6,413 bases of DNA from Firmicutes bacterium UBA4981 (GCA_002398515.1 DGZL01000137.1:1-6413), one strand, 5' to 3'. Positions 1-5,876 are shown, counted from the first letter of the stretch. Program-made: numbers and translations. The notes: generated by a model not told the origin, from the sequence alone.

Positions 1-60
1 CCCTGGGTTATGACTAATCCAGCGGGGGAAACGGCGCCATAGGTATGGTCACGAAGGGTT

Positions 61-294
61 TTGAACGTTCGTTGGGAATTGCGTGATGTCATTAATGAGC
101 TCATGTCAGAACATTCAAAGGAAACCACAATCACCAAAGCCTGGATTATGAGGGAGGAATTAGCTTTAGAGCGACGAATAGCCAAAGAGTGGAATAGGCT
201 ATTCCGCCAAATGACACATATGAGCATTGAAGAGGGCCGGAGTTCTAACGCCAGCCAGATCTACAACATGACTTTATCGTGTAAGCGTACGTGA
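61..294 (+). CDS. Doubtful small hypothetical protein (77 aa)
   Basis: An open frame from a TTG start encodes a charged, probably soluble, largely helical peptide. It is rich in Glu, Arg and Lys, with an acidic/basic stretch around residues 30-48. I do not recognise a family. Support is thin: the only candidate ribosome binding site is GAAGGG three bases before the TTG, which is too close, and an internal ATG at 103 has no better one. No signal peptide, membrane segment or metal motif is visible. It precedes the lipoprotein gene by 53 bases in the same direction. It could be a remnant of a longer gene or a chance frame. Confidence 0.22.
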   Translation: MNVRWELRDVINELMSEHSKETTITKAWIMREELALERRIAKEWNRLFRQMTHMSIEEGRSSNASQIYNMTLSCKRT

Positions 295-332
295 TGGTAG
301 TACCAAGATAGCCAAGAGGGACACATGATCTG

Positions 333-340
333 AAGGAGGA
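333..340 (+). promoter_or_regulatory. Strong ribosome binding site of the lipoprotein gene
   Basis: AAGGAGGA lies seven bases before the ATG at 348. This is a near-perfect anti-16S match at ideal spacing and fixes the start of the lipoprotein gene. Confidence 0.8.
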
Positions 341-347
341 ACGGTCT

Positions 348-983
348 ATGGGTAGAGGGTCGGTCAGAAGGTTGGTTGCCTGTTCCCTCATTATACTGAT
401 TGTCTCGTTGGGGATTACAGGGTGTAGCAGCGGGGGCGAGGAGCAGGAGGCGGCGCCTCAGAGGTTCGTCTATGATTACGAGGCCAGGAAGATGAAGGCT
501 GCCACCAGGAGGCCCATGGCAGTTGTGCAGAGAGAGATTCCTTTCGGTACGATGTTTCCGGTCAGGTTGCTAAACCGTCTGAGTTCCACGAACGTTCGTG
601 TGGGCGATGTGTTCGGAGTAGAAGTGCTTCAGGATGTTGTTGTTGACGGCGCAGTTGTCATTGCCATTGGTGCTATAGGACAAGGCAGAGTAACTGAGGT
701 TGAACCGGCCAAAGGGTGGGGTAAGGGTGGGAAGCTCAGGATTTCGCTGGACTCTGTTTCGGCTGTTGACGGTCAGAGGATAGCCATCGAGGCAAACGAG
801 CAGACCGCAGGACGAGATAAGGACGTAGTCGGAGCAGGCACTTTGGCAGGTGTCGTTCTTGTCGGACCACTGTGGTTATTTGGCCCTGCCTTGACCAAAG
901 GGGAAAACATTGTCCTTCCGGCGGATACTCAGTTCTATGTGATGGTTAGGTTCCCAGCCACAGTGAATGCCCATATTTACTAG
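348..983 (+). CDS. Lipoprotein with TrbI/VirB10-like beta domain
   Basis: This is a predicted membrane-anchored lipoprotein of 211 residues. Residues 7-25 form a lipoprotein signal: Arg-Arg, a hydrophobic core, then the lipobox ITGC with the lipidated cysteine at position 26. A Gly/Glu-rich linker follows. From about residue 64 to 205 there is a beta-rich domain with the pattern 'PxGTxxxVRLLxxLSS...VGDxFxVEVLxDVxVDGxVVIxxGxxGxGRV', a dG-Q-R-I strand, and a closing 'NIVLPADTQFYVMV' strand. That layout recalls the beta domain of TrbI/VirB10 and related envelope lipoproteins; this is pattern resemblance, not a proven assignment. A glycine-rich hydrophobic stretch at about 160-183 could be a loop or a membrane-associating segment. 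The next genes are an ABC permease (33 bp on) and its ATPase, so it is probably the extracytoplasmic partner of that transporter. It lacks HlyD/MacA features. Lipoprotein confidence is high; the exact role is unknown. Confidence 0.85.
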   Translation: MGRGSVRRLVACSLIILIVSLGITGCSSGGEEQEAAPQRFVYDYEARKMKAATRRPMAVVQREIPFGTMFPVRLLNRLSSTNVRVGDVFGVEVLQDVVVDGAVVIAIGAIGQGRVTEVEPAKGWGKGGKLRISLDSVSAVDGQRIAIEANEQTAGRDKDVVGAGTLAGVVLVGPLWLFGPALTKGENIVLPADTQFYVMVRFPATVNAHIY

Positions 984-1002
984 AGCTAAGGAGTGACAAG
1001 GC

Positions 1003-1008
1003 GAGGAG
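1003..1008 (+). promoter_or_regulatory. Ribosome binding site deciding the permease start
   Basis: GAGGAG sits eight bases before the TTG at 1017 in the permease frame. An alternative GTG at 993 overlaps the end of an AAGGAG (988-993), leaving no usable spacing. The ATG at 1038 is too far from either site. The TTG at 1017 is therefore preferred. Confidence 0.55.
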
Positions 1009-1016
1009 TCTCTGAT

Positions 1017-2174
1017 TTGAGGCTTCCGGTTGTTTGCATGATAATTCCCTTTCCAGGTTTGTTCTACTGGCGAAACCGCGCCAAAGCAGTTCCGTTGTTT
1101 CTACTTGTGGCATCTTCTGTCCTTGTTGTCGGCACGGTGGCCACCTTGACCGGGTCTGTACTGATGTCTGTGTACAGAGCCAACGTGAAGCCCTATGAGA
1201 CTTACTCTCTGGTAGTATCTAAGCAAGCAGGGATACCGAGGGACATTGCTAACCAAGTCGTAGCATGTGAATATGTTGAGCAAATGGTTCCTGTTCTCGA
1301 TTCCAAAGTGAAGATCAAGGGCCTATTCGGGACTGAGGCGAGAACCATACTGGCCGTTCCGGAAGACAGCGCCGATTTCTGCGTGGCCCGGATTGGGTTG
1401 AGAGTTAAGAAAGGCCGTCTGCCCTATGCAGGTGAAGACGGCATTGCTATTCATGAAGAAATCGCGACTGCAAAAGGTATCAGCATTGGGGATCTGGTTG
1501 GTCGAGAAGTGAACCCAGATGACTACTTGTGGGGCATATTTCAGGTAACCGGCATTCTAAAAGGCGATGTTCCTTGCGGCATCGCATCTCTTAAGTACTT
1601 CGAGACTCAATGGGCGCTGGACACCGGAGAGCTTGATTTTGCATACTTGGTTTTTCCGAGGGAAGGATATCGAGATCAAATGAACTCGTATTTGGCTATG
1701 CTCCCAGGCAATCAAGTGCTCTTACGAAGCCTGGAAACAGCTGAAAGGCAGTTTCGGTCTGAATCTCAGAATATGGACTTGCTCTTGTGGCTGGTCAACT
1801 TTTTGGTTGTTGCCATTATTTCATGTGCAATGGGCTTGCTGAACACGGTACACCTACTTGGCCGGATGAAAGAGTACGGCTTGCTGGCGGCTATTGGCTT
1901 AACGCCTGCCCAACTTGTTAGGAGAGCATTCGAGGAAGTGCTGATTCTTGCTCTTGCAGGCTTTGTTCTGGGAATAGTGGCTGCAAAGGGAGTGCTGGTA
2001 TGCATCGCCGAGTGGATTCTGGGACCCCGCGGGATCCAGGTTTCCCCAATGGGGTTAAGGGCGTTTGTGTTTTCACTTCCTATACCCGTAATGCTATCAG
2101 TATTTAGTTTTGCTACTATTGGCAGGCACCTTCTGCGCTTTGACTTTGTAAGCATCATGGAAGGACGAGACTGA
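1017..2174 (+). CDS. FtsX/MacB-family ABC transporter permease
   Basis: This is a permease subunit of a type VII (MacB/LolCDE/FtsX-like) ABC system, 385 residues from the chosen TTG. The order is that of the family: a basic amphipathic N-terminus (WRNRAK), membrane helix 1 at about 24-50, an extracytoplasmic region of about 200 residues, then helices at about 255-278, 309-332 and 349-368. After helix 2 comes the FtsX hallmark 'RMKEYGLLAAIGLTP' at about 283-297, the segment that contacts the ATPase. Such permeases do not carry substrate through a pore; they couple ATP hydrolysis to periplasmic or extracellular movement. The stop overlaps the ATPase ATG by one base (TGATG), giving translational coupling. 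A single permease implies a homodimer. Starts at 993 (393 aa) or 1038 are possible. The substrate is unknown: lipoprotein, peptide or lipid export would all fit. Confidence 0.9.
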   Translation: MRLPVVCMIIPFPGLFYWRNRAKAVPLFLLVASSVLVVGTVATLTGSVLMSVYRANVKPYETYSLVVSKQAGIPRDIANQVVACEYVEQMVPVLDSKVKIKGLFGTEARTILAVPEDSADFCVARIGLRVKKGRLPYAGEDGIAIHEEIATAKGISIGDLVGREVNPDDYLWGIFQVTGILKGDVPCGIASLKYFETQWALDTGELDFAYLVFPREGYRDQMNSYLAMLPGNQVLLRSLETAERQFRSESQNMDLLLWLVNFLVVAIISCAMGLLNTVHLLGRMKEYGLLAAIGLTPAQLVRRAFEEVLILALAGFVLGIVAAKGVLVCIAEWILGPRGIQVSPMGLRAFVFSLPIPVMLSVFSFATIGRHLLRFDFVSIMEGRD

Positions 2175-2863
2175 TGATTACTGCGGAAAATCTCTCACTT
2201 TCATATGGGCAGGGGCAAGCTCGATGTCTTGCTGTAAACGCAGTTTCAATGAAGGTAGAACGCGGTGAATTTGTGATGATCCTAGGGCCTTCAGGAAGCG
2301 GCAAGAGTTCGTTGCTATACTTGCTAAGTGGCTTACGATCCCCTTCAAGCGGAAACGTCTTCTATCTTGGACGTGACTTAAGCTGCATGCGAGCGTCTGA
2401 GGTGGCAAGAATGCGGTATGAGTGCTTCGGTTTCATCTTCCAGCAGCACTTTCTCGTGCCGTATCTCACTGCAGTAGAAAATGTGTGCATGGGCCGAAAA
2501 GATGCCCTGGGGTATCGAGCTCGTGTCCTGTTGCATCAGCTACATCTCGCAGGAAAAGAGAACGCGTTGCCGACAGAGCTTTCCTATGGCCAGAGACAGC
2601 GCGTGGCTGTAGCCCGTGCATTAGTCCATGAACCTCAGGTGATATTCGCCGACGAGCCTACGGCGTCTGTTGACAGCGAGCTAGCAACTGAGATTTGTGA
2701 TTGGTTACGGCATTACTGTGGTGCGGGACATATCTGTATTATGGCTACCCATGATTCCCGGCTTATCAAGCACGCAAGCACGGTGTATAGTATACGAGAC
2801 GGACACCTTGGCTCGGCTACCCGGTTCGACGATTTCCCAATGACAGGGCCGAATTCCCAATGA
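2174..2863 (+). CDS. ABC transporter ATP-binding protein (LolD/MacB type)
   Basis: This is a cytoplasmic ATPase of 229 residues that powers the upstream permease. All core motifs are present: Walker A GPSGSGKS at 38-45, Q-loop Gln90 in FGFIFQQ, Walker B VIFADEP at 156-162, D-loop SVD at 165-167, and H-loop His193. The signature is LSYGQ (136-140), with Tyr in place of the first Gly of the usual LSGGQ; the second Gly and the Gln are kept, so activity is still expected. Spacing and the 'RQRVAVARALVHEP' run are typical of the LolD/MacB/FtsE branch. The start is fixed by the TGATG overlap with the permease stop. The last residues (about 214-229, SATRFDDFPMTGPNSQ) lie past the conserved fold. They are encoded across a 20-bp tandem duplication that supplies the stop codon, so the tail may be recent. 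Confidence 0.95.
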   Translation: MITAENLSLSYGQGQARCLAVNAVSMKVERGEFVMILGPSGSGKSSLLYLLSGLRSPSSGNVFYLGRDLSCMRASEVARMRYECFGFIFQQHFLVPYLTAVENVCMGRKDALGYRARVLLHQLHLAGKENALPTELSYGQRQRVAVARALVHEPQVIFADEPTASVDSELATEICDWLRHYCGAGHICIMATHDSRLIKHASTVYSIRDGHLGSATRFDDFPMTGPNSQ

Positions 2864-2867
2864 CAGG
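2834..2867 (+). repeat. 20-bp-period tandem duplication at the ATPase stop
   Basis: The 14-base unit TTCCCAATGACAGG occurs at 2834-2847 and again at 2854-2867, with period 20. The TGA in the second copy is the ATPase stop; the same TGA in the first copy is out of frame. Because 20 is not a multiple of three, gain or loss of a copy moves the frame and changes the C-terminus. Confidence 0.85.
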
Positions 2868-2900
2868 CCTGAAGAATGGGTGTCATGAACAGAGAGATAT

Positions 2901-3587
2901 TTACTCCGCTTCTATCTTCCCTTGCTCCTGTCTGTCCTGGACATACGGGTTAGTGTAGGCAGTGCATAAGTAATTTGGATTTGGACGGCGAAAAGTGGCG
3001 ATAAACGCTTGCACAATACCAGGGTCAAATTGGGTGCTTGCCCCTTGTTCCAACTCGTGTAAAGCTGTTTCAACCTTCATTGCGGGTTTATAGGATCGTT
3101 CTGATGTCATTGCATCAAAGCTGTCTGCGACGCACAGAATCCTGGATCCAAGAGGAATTGCCTCTTCCACGAGGCCATGAGGGTATCCATGTCCATCTAC
3201 GCGTTCATGGTGGTGGAGGACGATGTTGGCTACGTTCTCCAAGCTAGTCACCTCCAAGACAATCTCGTAGCTCAAAAGCGGATGCCTCTGGATTTCCTTC
3301 ATTTCATCGCGAGTGAGCTCTCCTTGCTTATCGAGGTATGTTCTGGAGATGCCGACTTTCCCGATATCGTGAACCCTGCCTGCGAATCCCAGGGTTCTTT
3401 TGAACTCGGAGTCAAGACCTATCTCGACAGCGATATCCGTAGCGTACCTAGCTACTCTTTTTGAATGGCCTACCGTAAACGGGTAGCGCATGTCCATAAG
3501 CGCGGCGACTGCAAGTAGAAAAGCGCGCTGACCAGGTGTCCTCTGTGTCTCATCAGACGATAATTCCGTGATAAGGTAATCTAGCAT
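2901..3587 (-). CDS. HD-GYP domain protein, probable cyclic-di-GMP phosphodiesterase
   Basis: This 228-residue protein is essentially one HD-GYP domain. The family hydrolyses cyclic-di-GMP to pGpG or GMP in the cytoplasm with a bi- or trinuclear iron/manganese centre. Visible ligands and motifs are His41 (VGHSKRVA), His73-Asp74 (HDIGK), His102 (RHP), His126-His127-Glu128, the GYP signature DGHGYPHGL at 131-139, and Asp155 in RILCVADSFDAMTS (149-162) followed by R-x-Y. No residue of the catalytic set appears missing. There is no PAS, GAF, receiver or membrane sensor domain; only about 25 residues precede the domain, so any control must act on expression or by partner proteins. The start is ATG 3587, with GGAGGAA seven bases upstream; an upstream in-frame ATG at 3626 (241 aa) has no such site. 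It is convergent with the ABC unit and transcribed alone. Some family members lack activity, so enzymatic function is inferred. Confidence 0.93.
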   Translation of the reverse strand: MLDYLITELSSDETQRTPGQRAFLLAVAALMDMRYPFTVGHSKRVARYATDIAVEIGLDSEFKRTLGFAGRVHDIGKVGISRTYLDKQGELTRDEMKEIQRHPLLSYEIVLEVTSLENVANIVLHHHERVDGHGYPHGLVEEAIPLGSRILCVADSFDAMTSERSYKPAMKVETALHELEQGASTQFDPGIVQAFIATFRRPNPNYLCTAYTNPYVQDRQEQGKIEAE

Positions 3588-3593
3588 TTCATA

Positions 3594-3600
3594 TTCCTCC
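3594..3600 (-). promoter_or_regulatory. Ribosome binding site deciding the HD-GYP start
   Basis: On the - strand GGAGGAA lies about seven bases before the ATG at 3587, inside the longer open frame that begins at 3626. This supports the shorter 228-residue protein. Confidence 0.75.
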
Positions 3601-3626
3601 AGTGGTGTATACCATAGGGTGAACAC

Positions 3627-4306
3627 TTATTAGGAATGACGCGCCTTTCGAGATTTAATGTGTGGCGGATAGAATCTTGCTGTGACTGAAAAAGCATCGG
3701 ATTTTGAGGGGAGTGGGGGGTTATGTCTTAACAAAGAAGCTTAAGACCGCATTTGCTATGTATGAAGAATCGGGTATCAATCGAATCATGATGATCCCGA
3801 TGAGGGGCTGGATGACAAAGGAATGTCTTGACGGCGCAGCAGAACGGAAATATCGCAAAATCTCTTGGCAAGAAACGCAGAGACCGACACTTACTGATAG
3901 ACAGCCATGGATTATGCGAGGGTCCTCCTAAGCCTGCTATAGGAGCGGGGAAGGCGGGACAAGACACTTGCGGAGGGGCAATCAACGAATTCGACAGCCG
4001 TTTGAATGCAACGACATCAACCGGAGTATAGCCAAAGGTTCCTTGATTAACCGGTGTATTAGCAATCAACGTATGTGTGTTCACTCTGACATGCCTTTCC
4101 ATGTTCTCTTATTCCGACGAGCTCCCGAGATGATACAGCATATAGCCGCTTGGCTTGCGAGCTCCGCAAATCACTATAGATCCCTTGACTACGCCATCTA
4201 TCATAGATTGGCTCTGAATCTAGCCTTCGACGCCGTTCCACAAATTCCTGCCGCATCAGACATAGAACGACATCATGTAGGGCCGTTGCTTCCAATTGCA
4301 TCGAAC
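3627..4306. other. About 680 bp without a supportable gene
   Basis: Open frames exist on both strands here (for example 3704-3931 +, 3728-4102 -, 3968-4405 +, 4059-4313 -). They overlap one another, lack ribosome binding sites, have no recognisable motifs, and the longest + frame runs straight into the riboswitch. Two copies of the 10-mer GCAATCAACG (3978-3987, 4062-4071) and two AACCGG (4018-4023, 4049-4054) are the only repeats noticed. The stretch may hold the HD-GYP promoter or a decayed gene, but I see nothing definite. Confidence 0.5.
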
Positions 4307-4336
4307 TTGACAAGCCCTGGAAAAATGCTGTATGTT
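4307..4336 (+). promoter_or_regulatory. Sigma-A-type promoter of the riboswitch transcript
   Basis: A perfect -35 box TTGACA (4307-4312) is followed after 18 bases by TATGTT (4331-4336), four of six matches to TATAAT. The predicted transcription start near 4343 falls just before the first aptamer base at 4350, which is where an S-box promoter should lie. The position relative to the aptamer is stronger evidence than the -10 box itself. Confidence 0.65.
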
Positions 4337-4349
4337 GAAGGCAATAGGA

Positions 4350-4491
4350 CTCTTATCACGAGTGGCGGAGGGACTGGCCCGATGAAGCCCGGCAACCTGT
4401 TTTGATTCTCTCGGATGTATTCCAGGGAGTCTGAGCAAGGTGCCAAGTCCTGCAGCCGGATTTGCTGAAGACCCTGGCTGAGAGATGAGAG
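4350..4491 (+). promoter_or_regulatory. SAM-I (S-box) riboswitch aptamer
   Basis: This RNA binds S-adenosylmethionine. The conserved core is easy to read: GGAGGGACTGGCCC-GATGAA-GCCCGGCAACC in the P2/kink-turn region (about 4367-4397), AAGGTGCCAAGTCC (4437-4450) at the P3/P4 junction, and GAGAGATGAGAG (4480-4491) closing the aptamer. P1 forms from CTCTTATC (4350-4357) and GATGAGAG (4484-4491), eight pairs with one G-U. P3 forms from GATTCTC (about 4404-4410) and GGGAGTC (about 4425-4431), and P4 is a short CAGC/GCTG hairpin (about 4453-4466). In this family SAM binding stabilises P1 and turns the downstream genes off. The odd point is the cargo: a peroxiredoxin and a superoxide reductase instead of a methionine or cysteine gene. 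Confidence 0.95.
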
Positions 4492-4526
4492 GGGGATGAT
4501 AGCAATTGATTTGTACCCTCTCCATC
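4484..4526 (+). promoter_or_regulatory. Antiterminator of the S-box expression platform
   Basis: GATGAGAGGG (4484-4493), which includes the 3' side of aptamer helix P1, can pair with CCCTCTCCATC (4516-4526), the 5' arm and loop edge of the terminator, with one bulged C. The pairing excludes both P1 and the terminator. Without SAM it should let transcription continue; with SAM, P1 forms and frees the terminator. This mutual exclusivity shows a complete OFF switch. Confidence 0.8.
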
Positions 4527-4548
4527 GATGTGGAGGGGGTATGTTTTT
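4514..4548 (+). terminator. Intrinsic terminator of the SAM riboswitch
   Basis: An 11-pair stem, TACCCTCTCCA (4514-4524) with TGGAGGGGGTA (4531-4541), has one G-T pair and a six-base loop TCGATG. It is followed by TG and five T (4544-4548). It lies 23 bases after the aptamer and 78 bases before the peroxiredoxin ATG, with no gene between, so it acts as the regulated attenuator. Confidence 0.93.
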
Positions 4549-4606
4549 GATTGTCACAGTCTGGCAAGTATTTGGTAGAGCGTTTAGGTAGGAGGTAAGT
4601 CGGGAT

Positions 4607-4621
4607 ATGACGGAGGTGTAA
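4607..4621 (+). other. Possible four-codon leader frame (MTEV)
   Basis: ATG ACG GAG GTG TAA follows AGGAGGT (4590-4596) at a spacing of 10. It covers the peroxiredoxin ribosome binding site GGAGGT (4612-4617) and stops five bases before that gene's ATG. If translated, ribosomes terminating here could help or hinder initiation at 4627. It may equally be chance. Confidence 0.2.
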
Positions 4622-4626
4622 ATAGG

Positions 4627-5364
4627 ATGTCTTTGAAGAACATCAGAACACAGTTTGTCAAGGACAGAATTGCTGAGGCATCATGGAAGGATCGAATAAT
4701 TGGTGAACAAGCCCCTTCTTTCAAAGCCACGACTACCATGGGCACAATTAATTTTCCAGATGACTACAAAGGTAAATGGGTGATTTTGTTTAGCCATCCT
4801 GCAGATTTCACACCTGTTTGCACTACTGAATTCATTACATTCGCATCAATGCAAGAGGAATTTCGTAAGCGCAATTGTGAGCTAATCGGTTTGTCAATAG
4901 ACGGCCTATTTAGTCACATAGCGTGGTTACGGACAATCAAAGAGAAGATTGTGTATAAGGACATGAAGGGTGTCGAAGTCAAATTCCCGCTTATTGAAGA
5001 CATCAAGATGGATGTAGCCAAGAAATTTGGAATGCTGCAACCGTCGGCAAGTGATACTCAAGCGGTAAGAGCTGTATTTATTATTGACCCTGAATCGAAG
5101 ATTCGCGCCATTCTCTACTACCCCACGTCAAACGGGAGAGACGTAAATGAGATTATGCGGCTTTTGATAGCTCTCCAGACGTCCACCGAACACGGAGTAG
5201 CTACGCCGGCAAATTGGCAACCAGGTGATGACGTTATCATTCCGCCGCCCGGCTCTTGCGGACTTGCGCAAGAACGCGTTGAAAAGGCAGGCGAAGACTA
5301 CCACTGCCTTGATTGGTTCTTATGTTTCAAGAAGCTGAAGAAACAGCCTCATTATCGTGACTAG
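4627..5364 (+). CDS. Peroxiredoxin, Prx6 / archaeal-type thioredoxin peroxidase
   Basis: This cytoplasmic thiol peroxidase reduces hydrogen peroxide and organic peroxides. Its 245 residues match the long Prx6-type class. The peroxidatic cysteine is Cys65 in HPADFTPVCTTE (57-68), with Pro58, Thr62 and Cys65 forming the PxxxTxxC site and Arg148 (AVRAVFIIDP) as the expected active-site arginine. The C-terminal extension carries Cys211 (GSCG) and the pair Cys227 and Cys233 in YHCLDWFLCF; the six-residue spacing is as in the archaeal enzymes, where this pair acts in resolving the sulfenate. A further Cys84 is present. The start is ATG 4627, with GGAGGT nine bases upstream. It is the first gene after the SAM riboswitch terminator and no good promoter is visible in the 78-bp gap, so expression should depend on read-through. 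The superoxide reductase gene follows 39 bp later. The electron donor is not encoded here. Confidence 0.95.
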   Translation: MSLKNIRTQFVKDRIAEASWKDRIIGEQAPSFKATTTMGTINFPDDYKGKWVILFSHPADFTPVCTTEFITFASMQEEFRKRNCELIGLSIDGLFSHIAWLRTIKEKIVYKDMKGVEVKFPLIEDIKMDVAKKFGMLQPSASDTQAVRAVFIIDPESKIRAILYYPTSNGRDVNEIMRLLIALQTSTEHGVATPANWQPGDDVIIPPPGSCGLAQERVEKAGEDYHCLDWFLCFKKLKKQPHYRD

Positions 5365-5391
5365 GATATTGGGAAATACCATGTATGGACA

Positions 5392-5396
5392 GGAGG
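5392..5396 (+). promoter_or_regulatory. Ribosome binding site of the superoxide reductase gene
   Basis: GGAGG lies seven bases before the ATG at 5404 but only four before the adjacent ATG at 5401. The second ATG is therefore preferred, giving an N-terminus MTKRLEIYKCEICG. Confidence 0.6.
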
Positions 5397-5403
5397 GTGC
5401 ATG

Positions 5404-5781
5404 ATGACGAAAAGACTGGAGATCTATAAGTGTGAGATCTGTGGAAATATTGTCGAGGTGATTCACCAGGGCGCAGGCAAGCCGGTATGCTGCGGCAAAC
5501 CCATGGTGCTCATGACGGAAAATACCGAGGACGCTTCCAGGGAGAAGCACGTTCCAGTGGTTGAACGTATGGCTACAGGCGTGAAGGTTGCGGTAGGAAG
5601 TATCCCTCACCCGATGGATGAGGGTCATTTCATTGAATGGATACAGGTAATCGCTGACGGGAAGGCTTTTCGGGAATTCCTGGAGCCAGGCGATGTCCCG
5701 GAGGCGGTGTTTAGGATTGAAGCACATGACATCACCGCAAGAGGATACTGCGATAAACACGGACTGTGGAAAACCACTTAG
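5404..5781 (+). CDS. dfx: Desulfoferrodoxin (superoxide reductase, two-iron type)
   Basis: This enzyme reduces superoxide to hydrogen peroxide (EC 1.15.1.2) in the cytoplasm of anaerobes without making oxygen. It has 125 residues, the usual length of 2Fe-SOR. The N-terminal desulforedoxin-like domain has Cys10, Cys13, Cys29 and Cys30 (CEIC...CC) for the Fe(SCys)4 centre I. The C-terminal domain has His49, His69, His75 and His119 plus axial Cys116 for the catalytic centre II, with Glu47 and Lys48 (EKH) at the site. These positions agree exactly with well-studied desulfoferrodoxins. ATG 5404 is chosen over 5401 from ribosome binding site spacing. It lies 39 bp after the peroxiredoxin with no terminator between and a strong terminator after it, so both genes should share the SAM-riboswitch transcript. 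The product, hydrogen peroxide, is the substrate of the upstream enzyme. Confidence 0.97.
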   Translation: MTKRLEIYKCEICGNIVEVIHQGAGKPVCCGKPMVLMTENTEDASREKHVPVVERMATGVKVAVGSIPHPMDEGHFIEWIQVIADGKAFREFLEPGDVPEAVFRIEAHDITARGYCDKHGLWKTT

Positions 5782-5797
5782 GAACTGATTATCGCCT

Positions 5798-5842
5798 GCG
5801 CCGACCTTACGGAGTAAGTCCTCCGTGGGTCGGCGCTTTCCT
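5798..5842 (+). terminator. Strong terminator after the superoxide reductase gene
   Basis: Outer stem GCGCCGACC (5798-5806) pairs perfectly with GGTCGGCGC (5828-5836). After a small internal loop, ACGGAG (5809-5814) pairs with CTCCGT (5821-5826) around a TAAGTC loop. TTTCCTT follows. It begins 16 bases after the stop and closes the peroxiredoxin-superoxide reductase unit. Confidence 0.9.
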
Positions 5843-5876
5843 TAGCAGAGCATTGTTCTGATTCTGTCGTTTCCTT

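Noticed and set aside
1766..2158. 130-codon - strand frame opposite the permease
   Set aside because: It is a shadow of the membrane-helix codons of the permease, with no motif or ribosome binding site.
2861..2885. TGACA/TGTCA inverted pair between the convergent ABC and HD-GYP genes as a terminator
   Set aside because: The stem is only five pairs with a long loop and no T run on either strand.
3604..3613. TGGTATACA on the - strand as an extended -10 promoter for the HD-GYP gene
   Set aside because: There is no -35 match at 16-18 bases upstream, and it would leave almost no room before the ribosome binding site.
3728..4102. 124-codon open frame on the - strand
   Set aside because: It overlaps several other frames on both strands, has no ribosome binding site, and its composition (many Pro, Cys, His, Ser) is typical of a non-coding reading.
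3968..4405. 145-codon open frame on the + strand
   Set aside because: It has no ribosome binding site and no recognisable motif. It runs through the promoter and into the core of the SAM-I aptamer, which explains those bases better.
4256..4567. Two long - strand frames opposite the riboswitch
   Set aside because: They are antisense to the aptamer and terminator; their apparent openness follows from the conserved RNA sequence, and no start signal is present.
4549..4611. TTGTCA at 4551-4556 as the -35 of a private peroxiredoxin promoter
   Set aside because: No acceptable -10 box is found 16-19 bases downstream. I also saw no PerR-like TTATAAT-type palindrome in the gap.
5320..5760. 146-codon - strand frame opposite the superoxide reductase gene
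   Set aside because: It lies antisense to a gene whose metal ligands all match the desulfoferrodoxin family.
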